A DNA stretch of 5,033 nt, taken from assembly GCA_902783765.1 (NCBI GenBank), contig CACZSB010000079.1, positions 1 to 5,033 of the forward strand, read 5' to 3'. Position numbers and translations under genes: made by a program. A model generated the notes under the pieces. It did not search any database. It saw only the letters and a program-made list of their open reading frames with translations, and was not told the DNA's origin. Each line of letters opens with the position of its first letter. Position 1 is the first letter of the stretch. Shown one piece after another: positions 1 to 5,033 of the stretch. This stretch comes from an uncultured Lachnospiraceae bacterium. Lineage in GTDB: Bacteria > Bacillota > Clostridia > Lachnospirales > Lachnospiraceae.

Positions 1-819
1 CGCCCGGGAACGGCGCCGCTCCAGCGTGGGCCACAGAATCCCCGCCGCCACACAAAGCAAGAGGGCCGCCGTTAAAATCACCCGCAGTAAAAAGGCGGGG
101 CGGCCCCGCAGGGCGCTGCGGACCTTATCGCTTTCCTCTCCCAATCTTCGACCGGCCTGTCCCAGGCTCTCACTCAGGTTGCCCCGACGGCGAATCTGGG
201 GTGCCCGCACATCGGCGGCCATCTCCCGGGCCATATGAAGACAGAAAACATTGCCCGTATCGGCTTTTAAAACCGTACGGATTTCCTTTTCCGCCCGGGC
301 ATATTGCCCCTCTGAATAATACAGCAGGGCCAGCAGGCTGTGGGCTTTAAGCATTTTAGGATGATTGGCCGTGACCCATTCCAGCTGGATAATGGCCAGG
401 TCTTCACTGCCCTTTTTGGCGTATTCCAGGCCGAAATTGAATTTACGGATACCCTGATTGGCCGCATCCAGCTCCGTCCGGTCCTCCTGAAGATGCTTCA
501 CATACTCCGTGGCGGGGTTGTCCTCCGGCTGGTAATTGCTGCTGACCACCCATTCACAGAGCGCACGAACGGTTTCACCCATTTCGTACAGCACCAGCCC
601 CAGGAGGTTCCGGGCGGCAATATTCCGCTTGTCGATCTCCAGGGCCCGGCTCAAATCCTCCAGGGCGCCGCTTAAATCCCGGACCCGGGCCTTTTCCAGC
701 CCATGGTTATAATATCGATTGGACATGCGGACAATTTGCCGGTAACGGGTCACATCGGCCCCGCAATGGAGGCAGTAGCGGCCCGAGCCCAGCCCATTTC
801 CACATCGGTAACAGCGCAT
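1..819 (-). CDS. Zinc-ribbon TPR protein with a transmembrane segment, C-terminus outside window
   Basis: The frame is open for 273 codons from ATG to the left edge without a stop, so the protein is C-terminally incomplete. It opens with a short zinc ribbon (C3-x2-C6 and C16-x2-C19), followed by helical repeats that read as TPR units at about residues 33-66, 67-100, 127-156 and 157-190; 'ARNLLGLVLYEMGE' and 'AHSLLALLYYSEGQYARAE' are typical. A basic, flexible stretch (about 205-240) leads to one hydrophobic helix (243-264), then RRRSR. TPRs usually act as protein-docking surfaces, so a membrane-anchored adaptor is likely; the partner is unknown. The start directly follows the stop of the 44-aa gene (TAA|ATG), with AAGGAAG and AAAGGAG upstream, so translation is probably coupled. 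From memory, similar CYRCG-type TPR proteins are common in Lachnospiraceae; this is unverified. Membrane topology is ambiguous because basic residues flank both sides of the helix. Confidence 0.88.
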   Translation of the reverse strand, partial: MRCYRCGNGLGSGRYCLHCGADVTRYRQIVRMSNRYYNHGLEKARVRDLSGALEDLSRALEIDKRNIAARNLLGLVLYEMGETVRALCEWVVSSNYQPEDNPATEYVKHLQEDRTELDAANQGIRKFNFGLEYAKKGSEDLAIIQLEWVTANHPKMLKAHSLLALLYYSEGQYARAEKEIRTVLKADTGNVFCLHMAREMAADVRAPQIRRRGNLSESLGQAGRRLGEESDKVRSALRGRPAFLLRVILTAALLLCVAAGILWPTLERRRSRA

Positions 820-954
820 TTAGGCTTCCTTCTCCTTTAAGAGTTCCAGCAGAAGATCCGTCAGATCTCCCGTGTCGGTGCGGATCAGATCCTCCGCCTT
901 GTCGATTTCCGTACTGGGCTGAAATTTAGCCAGTTCTTCTTCAAAAATAAGCAT
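820..954 (-). CDS. Small acidic 44-aa protein, function unknown
   Basis: This short ORF (begins MLIFEEELAKFQPS, ends LLLELLKEKEA) fills the gap between the permease and the TPR gene exactly: its TAA abuts the ATG of the TPR gene and its start lies 17 nt after the permease stop. AGAGG at 961-965 lies 6 nt upstream of its ATG, a good ribosome binding site. The product is rich in Glu/Asp and Leu, has no Cys, no signal peptide and no membrane segment, and its second half (about residues 29-43, DLTDLLLELLKEKEA) should form an amphipathic helix. I do not recognise a named family with certainty, although I have the impression that similar short 'FQPS...TDL' proteins precede CYRCG/TPR genes in Lachnospiraceae. 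A binding partner or regulator of the TPR protein is a reasonable inference. Tight spacing, a good RBS and a clean reading frame argue that it is a real gene despite its length. Confidence 0.75.
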   Translation of the reverse strand: MLIFEEELAKFQPSTEIDKAEDLIRTDTGDLTDLLLELLKEKEA

Positions 955-971
955 ACTATACCTCTATTCTC

Positions 972-3581
972 TCAGCCCCGGTCCGTAAGGGCCAGCCGGC
1001 TGGCTTTTTTTCGTATGGCCTGGCCACCTAAGAAGGCCAGCGTCAGAGCTCCCGGCACAGCCAGAAGCCCCGGCAGAAAACGGGACAGTCCCGCTCCCTC
1101 GGGGGCCAAAATCCCCTGTTCCAAACTGAACCAAAGGGCTGTCCCCCCCACACCGCAGAGTATCCCGGCCAGCAGGGGCCAAAGGGCGCTGCCCAGGAGC
1201 CAGCGTCGGCCGCTGCCTTTTCCGTTGCCGGAGGCCCGCAGCAGGCGCAGGATATCCCGTTCCGTTTCCCAGTTGACCAGTTCTGCACTTCTATAAAGCA
1301 GGCGGCTTAAAATCAGGCCAAAGCCCAAAAGCAGCAGGGCGCCCAGGGCCGCAAGGGCCAGCAGGGCCGGCCAGGAGGCCCCCAGACGTTCGCGTCCTTC
1401 CAGCCATCCATACCCCAGAAAAAGCCCGCTTCCCAGGACCAGTCCCAAAATGCCGCCGGTGATAAACAAATTCAGATTATTCCCTAAACGGCTCCTTTGC
1501 CCGGACTGGAGGGGGGCCAGCAGCAGGGCCAGTCCCAGGGCGGGCAGCAGGGGCCCCAGCCATATAATCATGCCCATGGCCCAGCTTCCGCCTCCGGAGA
1601 GGGTCTGTAACTTCATGGAATAATCCTTCAGCAGGCCGGGGGTCAGAATCCGGGCCATTCGTTGGCCCAGCAGCGTCCCGCCAATCACCCCCAGCAGACT
1701 CAAAACCAGTAAAATACCGCCGGCTTTGATCATCATATCCATACGGCTCTGCCGGCACCAATCCTCCGGCAGATGCAAGCCCGCCTCCTTCAGCAAACGG
1801 CCCAGCAGGGTCCCGGCTGTCAGAATCAGGGCCAGCAGTACCACCCCTAAAATGCCCCAGCCCAGCTGACGGATCAGCTTCAGGAAAAGCTGCTGATCCC
1901 CCAGGGAGCTCTGGGTCTCGAAAATGCTTTGCACCGCATACGCCGTCTGCTGCCGGCGGTCCAGATCCGCCCGTTTTTCATCATATATGCGGGTCAGCCG
2001 GAGCCGTTCTGCCTCCAGATCCTCCCGTTCCTTAAGAAGCTGATCCTGCTCCTGCTTCTTCCAATCTTCGTAATCCGCCTTGGCCTGGGACAGCAGAAGG
2101 GTCGCCAGAGCCTGGGCGTTTTGTTTTTCCTGATAATCCTTTTCCCAGTCCCCCACTTCCTCCACCAGGCTCAGGTATTCCTCCTCCTGGCTTTCCAGTT
2201 CCTTCTGAAGCTCGCCCAATTTGGAAGATACCCGCGTTGTGAGCCGGCTGGGGCTGCTGCCCTCTGCCAGCTCCCGAACCGCCTCCCGGAGCTCCGGATC
2301 AGAACCGGCGGAGGATTGGAGCCTGGAGCCGTAGGTTTTCAGACTGTTGCTCAGTTCAAGACCCAGGGAAACCAGGGAACGACCCACCGCTTCCTCCAGC
2401 TTGAGCCGAGAAGTCTCGCTCAGGCTGCTTCTGAAAACCTGCCAAACCTCATCCCAATTGTCCCGGGCCTGTTCCACCGCCTTTTCCATCTGGGCGGCAT
2501 TGGTAAGGTCCGCCGTGATATAGGCGCTAAGAATCTGATTGGCGCAGCCTCTGAAAGGGCTGAGCATGGGGGCCAGCTCCGGCTGGTTCAGCTTGTTTTC
2601 CGCCACCACCAAATCCCCCTGAATCAGCTCGCTGATCTGCCGCAGCTGATCCAATTCTCCCCGCAGCGTCTCCAGGCCGCTGAGCCGGGCGGCAAAAACC
2701 TCCTGAAACTGACCCCGGTCCCCCGAAATATCCCGGAGAGCCTGCTCCGCCTCTTCCGCCTGTTGTGTATATTGCTGTATCAATTCCTCCCGCTGGGCCG
2801 CCTCCTGAGATATGACCGCCTCTCGGCGGGCCAGGTCGTCGCTGTCCCGGTTCAGGTCGGCAAAGGCCTCCAGCTGTGCTTGCAGGTATTCTTCCTCCAG
2901 CTCCTGGCTGCGCCGGGTGGCCCAAAGCGCGGCCCGCTTGCTGATTTCCTGCTGCCAGACCTCAATATCCCGGCTGTAGGCCAGGGAAAAATAATCCCGA
3001 TTCACACCGCTTTCCCGGCGGAAAAAGGCGTCAGAATAGGAAACCCCCGCCGCCAAAGCCTCCTGCCGCACCAGCAGGAAATCGCTTTCATTCATCCGAA
3101 GCCGTTCCGGCCGGCTTACCACCCCCACCACCGTAAGGTTTTGGGCTTTAAGGGGCAGATCAGAAAGCCCCGATAAATCCAGCTGTGACCCCAGACCCAG
3201 CCGGCCCGAGGCCAAAAGTCCTTCTCCCACCGCACATTCCGTTTCATTTTCCGGCAGGCGGCCCTGCAGGACCTCGGGGATGTTCACAACCCCCCCAAAG
3301 CTGATTAAAGTCAGTCCGTTGCCCAGCTTATTCTGGAAAAAGGCCTCTGCCCTTTCCCCTTCCCGAACCAGCTCTTTTATCATATCTTCACCGAAACCCA
3401 GTTCCGAATGAAGCTGAACCTCCCCCAGCTGCTGCTGTTCATAATAGCGCCGGAGGGTGTATTCCATATTTCGGGACGAATCGTAAGCCCAAATGAAAAG
3501 CGCTGTCCCTAATAGCCCCAGAAAAAACAGGGCCAGCCAGGACAGAAGATTCTTTTTCAGAATCATCAAAACACCTTTCAA
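972..3581 (-). CDS. FtsX/MacB-like ABC permease with giant coiled-coil extracellular domain
   Basis: This is an 869-aa membrane protein. Helix 1 spans about residues 11-32. Outside follows a MacB-core-like segment (about 53-200, with 'LQGRLPENETECAVGEGLL' and 'LTVVGVVSRPERL', typical of FtsX-family extracellular domains). Next come Glu/Gln-rich coiled coils (about 205-325 and 450-550) joined by another helical region. Further helices lie near 573-593, 619-638, 666-691, 706-725, 737-759, 794-818 and 834-853. The order fits two 4-helix FtsX halves, the second with almost no extracellular domain. The cytoplasmic stretch 'WETERDILRLLRASG' after helix 6 matches the family's 'ER.REI..LRA.G' coupling region. 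FtsX-type permeases often transmit ATPase-driven motion to extracellular domains rather than move small solutes. The substrate is unknown. The partner is probably the GAF/ABC protein 21 nt upstream. The start is uncertain: TTG (3581) has AGGAG 9 nt upstream, while ATG (3566, five codons in) has only GGTG. Confidence 0.87.
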   Translation of the reverse strand: MKGVLMILKKNLLSWLALFFLGLLGTALFIWAYDSSRNMEYTLRRYYEQQQLGEVQLHSELGFGEDMIKELVREGERAEAFFQNKLGNGLTLISFGGVVNIPEVLQGRLPENETECAVGEGLLASGRLGLGSQLDLSGLSDLPLKAQNLTVVGVVSRPERLRMNESDFLLVRQEALAAGVSYSDAFFRRESGVNRDYFSLAYSRDIEVWQQEISKRAALWATRRSQELEEEYLQAQLEAFADLNRDSDDLARREAVISQEAAQREELIQQYTQQAEEAEQALRDISGDRGQFQEVFAARLSGLETLRGELDQLRQISELIQGDLVVAENKLNQPELAPMLSPFRGCANQILSAYITADLTNAAQMEKAVEQARDNWDEVWQVFRSSLSETSRLKLEEAVGRSLVSLGLELSNSLKTYGSRLQSSAGSDPELREAVRELAEGSSPSRLTTRVSSKLGELQKELESQEEEYLSLVEEVGDWEKDYQEKQNAQALATLLLSQAKADYEDWKKQEQDQLLKEREDLEAERLRLTRIYDEKRADLDRRQQTAYAVQSIFETQSSLGDQQLFLKLIRQLGWGILGVVLLALILTAGTLLGRLLKEAGLHLPEDWCRQSRMDMMIKAGGILLVLSLLGVIGGTLLGQRMARILTPGLLKDYSMKLQTLSGGGSWAMGMIIWLGPLLPALGLALLLAPLQSGQRSRLGNNLNLFITGGILGLVLGSGLFLGYGWLEGRERLGASWPALLALAALGALLLLGFGLILSRLLYRSAELVNWETERDILRLLRASGNGKGSGRRWLLGSALWPLLAGILCGVGGTALWFSLEQGILAPEGAGLSRFLPGLLAVPGALTLAFLGGQAIRKKASRLALTDRG

Positions 3582-3590
3582 AGGGCGGTT

Positions 3591-3595
3591 CTCCT
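3591..3595 (-). promoter_or_regulatory. Ribosome binding site of the permease gene
   Basis: The minus strand reads AGGAG here, 9 nt before the TTG at 3579-3581 and 24 nt before the ATG at 3564-3566. The spacing favours the TTG start. The ATG has its own weaker site (AAAGGTG, about 5 nt upstream), so both remain possible; they differ by five residues. Confidence 0.6.
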
Positions 3596-3602
3596 TTTAT
3601 TC

Positions 3603-4811
3603 CTACCAGATCAGGTCACGGGGGGCCGTGGGCCGGGGATTGACGGACAGACGGCCCGGCCGGCCCGTCTGCATATGCAATACCCGGTTTGCTGCCCGGG
3701 ATTTTTCTTCGCTGGCGGTACTCATCACCAGGGCGGCACCCAGCCGATCGGCCGCCGCCTTCAGACTTTCCAGCAGGATTCGTACCTCCTCGGGGGCCAA
3801 ACCCTGTCCCGGCTCTTCTGCCAGGATCAGCAGGGATTTTCTGGCCAGGGCGCGGGCAATGCCCACCCGGGCCCGCTGAAGGGCGTCCAGGTCCCGGGGC
3901 AGATGCCCTGCCAGATCCCCCAGTCCCGCCAGCTCCAGGGCCTCCTCCGGATCCATGGGTTCCAGACAGCGCCGGCTCACCGCCTCCACATTGGCCTTCA
4001 GGTTCATGGTGGGAATCAGAGGGCAATCTGCAGGCAGAAAGGCCGCAAAGCCCCGGCGGTATTCCTCCCGCTCCTCCGGAGTAAAACGCAGGAGATCCTT
4101 GCCCATGGCCATGAGACGGCCTTCGATGCCTTCCGGGGGCACCGCCAGCTGAAGCAGGGCCAGCAGATTGCGGCTGCCGCAGCCCTTTTCTCCCAGCAGG
4201 GCCAGCCATTCTCCCTCGTAAATATTTAAACTGATGCCGGCCAGGGGGGCCTCAAAGGGGTCCTCCGGCAGTACCGGCATGTGGATGTCCTGAAGGGCCA
4301 GCAACAGGTTTTTCTTTTCCTGCACCGGCTGAGCCAATCCCCGTTCCGAAAGGGAGTGGGCAATCAAAGAGGCGGCCAGGAGACAGCTTTGGTAATCCTC
4401 CTGGGTCAGATCCCCTCCGGTTTTGTCCGATAATTGGAGACAGCCCAGGCAATCATAGGCGGTTTTTAAGGGGGCCAGTAACAGGTTCCGGGGGATCTTT
4501 TCTCCCCGGGCTCCCGCAAAACGGGGGTCCGTGGCACAGTCGGCAATCAGCACCGGCTGGGCACTGCGGGTCACCGTTCCCGGCAGGCCCCGGTCCAGAT
4601 CCAGGGACGCCCCCAGCCGGTCCCGCGCTCCCAGGGACGCCACGATATAAATCCGGGAATCCCGCACATTAAGCAGCCAGAGACTGGCTTCCTCAAAGCC
4701 CAGGGCGCTGCAGATATCCCCCAGGGCCCGGGAGAGATTTTCCTCCGGGCTGCCGACGTCTCTCAGGGTCCGGGTCAATTTCCATATGAGTGCTCCATGA
4801 TTCGGATTCAT
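3603..4811 (-). CDS. GAF domain fused to degenerate ABC-ATPase domain (probable pseudo-ATPase)
   Basis: The 402-aa product has two domains. Residues about 20-157 form a GAF sensor: 'ASLWLLNVRDSRIYIVASLG', 'GLPGTV', 'VLIADCATDPRF', 'LLLAPLK' and 'LTQEDY' follow the GAF consensus. Residues about 167-390 follow the ABC-ATPase fold in order, but catalytic residues are missing. Walker A is GEKGCGSRN (207-215; Ser and Arg where Lys and Ser/Thr belong). The Q-loop Gln is Ala261, the signature is LDALQ (308-312), Walker B is LLILAEEP with Glu332 for Asp, the D-loop Asp is Ala339, and the H-loop His aligns with Thr365. Glu333 and 'VGIARALA' remain. ATP hydrolysis is therefore unlikely; nucleotide binding is doubtful. 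It is cytoplasmic and probably docks on the permease 21 nt downstream. The start at 4811 is chosen because GGAGG lies 5 nt upstream; the in-frame ATG at 4865 lies upstream of the predicted promoter's -10 element, outside the expected transcript. The GAF ligand cannot be read from sequence. Confidence 0.9.
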   Translation of the reverse strand: MNPNHGALIWKLTRTLRDVGSPEENLSRALGDICSALGFEEASLWLLNVRDSRIYIVASLGARDRLGASLDLDRGLPGTVTRSAQPVLIADCATDPRFAGARGEKIPRNLLLAPLKTAYDCLGCLQLSDKTGGDLTQEDYQSCLLAASLIAHSLSERGLAQPVQEKKNLLLALQDIHMPVLPEDPFEAPLAGISLNIYEGEWLALLGEKGCGSRNLLALLQLAVPPEGIEGRLMAMGKDLLRFTPEEREEYRRGFAAFLPADCPLIPTMNLKANVEAVSRRCLEPMDPEEALELAGLGDLAGHLPRDLDALQRARVGIARALARKSLLILAEEPGQGLAPEEVRILLESLKAAADRLGAALVMSTASEEKSRAANRVLHMQTGRPGRLSVNPRPTAPRDLIW

Positions 4812-4816
4812 GTTTT

Positions 4817-4821
4817 CCTCC
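4817..4821 (-). promoter_or_regulatory. Ribosome binding site fixing the start of the GAF/ABC gene
   Basis: The minus strand reads GGAGGAAAACATG: a full GGAGG with a 5-nt spacer before the ATG at 4809-4811. This decides the start against the ATG 18 codons upstream, which has no such site. One base separates it from the 4823-4841 palindrome. Confidence 0.85.
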
Positions 4822-4822
4822 G

Positions 4823-4841
4823 GGACCGGCCAGGCCGGTCC
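4823..4841 (-). promoter_or_regulatory. Perfect 19-bp palindrome in the operon leader (operator or RNA hairpin)
   Basis: The plus strand reads GGACCGGCCAGGCCGGTCC: two perfect 9-bp arms around one central base. It lies between the predicted transcription start (about 4847) and the GGAGG ribosome binding site, with one base between arm and GGAGG. As RNA it would form an 8-bp GC-rich stem with a 3-nt loop. As DNA it is placed where a repressor dimer could block transcription. The sequence cannot distinguish these roles. It is not followed by a U-tract, so it is not an intrinsic terminator. Confidence 0.6.
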
Positions 4842-4853
4842 TATATCTGATGA

Positions 4854-4882
4854 ATAGTACCACATTCCAGGGGTTTTTTCAA
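4854..4882 (-). promoter_or_regulatory. Sigma-A-type promoter of the minus-strand operon
   Basis: On the minus strand, TTGAAA (4877-4882) and TACTAT (4854-4859) are separated by exactly 17 bp. The expected transcription start is near 4847, giving a leader of about 35 nt before the GAF/ABC ATG. No other promoter-like pair was noticed between the operon genes, although this was not searched exhaustively. Confidence 0.75.
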
Positions 4883-4920
4883 GTCGCGGTCGGGGAGGAC
4901 GGCCCCCGCTTTGGCCCCAT

Positions 4921-4949
4921 TTGACAGGCTTCCTCTTTTATGCTATATA
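4921..4949 (+). promoter_or_regulatory. Strong divergent sigma-A-type promoter with extended -10
   Basis: A perfect -35 TTGACA (4921-4926), a 17-bp spacer and TATATA (4944-4949) preceded by TGC form an extended -10 promoter close to consensus. The expected start is near 4956, about 43 nt before the ATG at 4999. Its -35 is 38 bp from the -35 of the minus-strand promoter, so the two are back to back without overlap. The 38 bp between them are GC-rich and show no clear site. Confidence 0.85.
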
Positions 4950-4964
4950 TAGCCATAATCATGC

Positions 4965-4978
4965 ACGCCCGCGGGCGT
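4965..4978 (+). promoter_or_regulatory. Perfect 14-bp palindrome followed by T-tract in the divergent gene's leader
   Basis: ACGCCCGCGGGCGT is a perfect palindrome followed by TTTT (4979-4982). In RNA it would give a 5-bp stem with a CGCG loop and then a U-run, resembling a small intrinsic terminator. It begins only about 10 nt after the predicted transcription start and its stem is short, so it may instead be an operator or a leader hairpin that protects the 5' end or affects the adjacent GGAGG site. Confidence 0.45.
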
Positions 4979-4998
4979 TTTTGGAGGTTTTGTCCGTA

Positions 4999-5033
4999 AT
5001 GGACCCAGACAGTATTCCACGATCTATAATCAC
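4999..5033 (+). CDS. N-terminus of a divergent gene, product not identifiable with confidence
   Basis: An ATG follows a strong promoter and a GGAGG (4983-4987) with an 11-nt spacer, slightly long but workable. Eleven full codons are visible (MDPDSIPRSII) before the window ends. A hydrophobic turn seems to begin at the end of the visible part. Clostridial CorC/HlyC-type membrane proteins with a CNNM domain often begin with a similar 'MDPD...' segment before their first membrane helix, so this is one possibility; eleven residues cannot establish it. An in-frame TTG at 4990 is too close to the GGAGG to be a good start. Confidence 0.6.
   Translation, partial: MDPDSIPRSII

Noticed and set aside
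1160..1580. Recurrent CCAGCAGGGCC-like strings here and elsewhere in the window
   Set aside because: They fall in coding frames as Ala-Leu-Leu codons of membrane helices, with irregular spacing. They reflect codon bias, not a repeat family or CRISPR.
1929..3176. 415-codon open frame on the plus strand opposite the permease
   Set aside because: It lies wholly antisense to the coiled-coil part of the permease. Its product is a low-complexity, Leu/Gln/Pro/Arg-rich string with no recognisable domain. Long antisense frames are expected opposite GC-rich, Glu/Leu/Gln-rich coding sequence.
3616..4209. 197-codon minus-strand frame overlapping the GAF/ABC gene
   Set aside because: It is out of frame with the GAF/ABC gene, and its product is Gly/Pro/Ala/Arg-rich with no domain; the GAF/ABC frame explains the region.
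3675..4229. 184-codon plus-strand frame and overlapping frames opposite the ABC domain
   Set aside because: They are antisense to a well-supported gene, compositionally odd (Gln/Gly/Pro-rich), and lack a promoter or RBS in a sensible place.
4812..4865. N-terminal extension of the GAF/ABC protein from ATG 4865
   Set aside because: The extension would have to be translated from DNA that includes the -10 element and the leader palindrome. A strong GGAGG precedes the ATG at 4811 instead.
4883..4920. Weak inverted repeat CGGGG...CCCCG (4891-4908) between the two promoters
   Set aside because: Five-base arms in GC-rich DNA are expected by chance, and the position upstream of both -35 elements gives no clear role.

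Overview
The window looks like chromosomal DNA from a GC-rich Gram-positive bacterium of the Clostridia, most probably Lachnospiraceae or a relative. This rests on strong purine-rich Shine-Dalgarno sites (GGAGG, AGGAG), consensus sigma-A-type promoters with 17-bp spacers, a possible TTG start, and a zinc-ribbon/TPR protein resembling a family I remember from Lachnospiraceae. No database search was possible, so the taxonomic call is an inference.

Almost the whole window is one minus-strand operon read from about 4850 down past base 1. In transcription order it holds: a promoter (4854-4882); a leader with a perfect 19-bp palindrome (4823-4841) next to the ribosome binding site; a 402-aa GAF-domain/ABC-ATPase-like fusion (3603-4811); an 869-aa FtsX/MacB-like permease with a very large coiled-coil extracellular region (972-3581); a 44-aa acidic protein (820-954); and a zinc-ribbon, TPR, single-membrane-span protein (1-819) whose C-terminus runs off the left edge. 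The genes are 21, 17 and 0 nt apart, and no terminator is visible between them. At the right edge a divergent plus-strand promoter (4921-4949) drives a gene of which only the first 11 codons are present (4999-5033).

The main surprise is the ABC-like protein. Its C-terminal half keeps the ABC-ATPase scaffold, but the Walker A Lys and Ser/Thr, Q-loop Gln, LSGGQ signature, Walker B Asp, D-loop Asp and H-loop His all appear to be replaced. It is therefore probably a pseudo-ATPase carrying a GAF sensor, paired with its own permease. The permease appears to be a two-half FtsX protein in which the first extracellular domain has grown to about 540 residues and the second has shrunk to about a dozen. 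I infer a membrane-spanning signalling or scaffolding complex (cytoplasmic GAF input, non-hydrolysing ABC module, long extracellular coiled coil, TPR partner) rather than an ordinary exporter. This is a hypothesis from sequence only.
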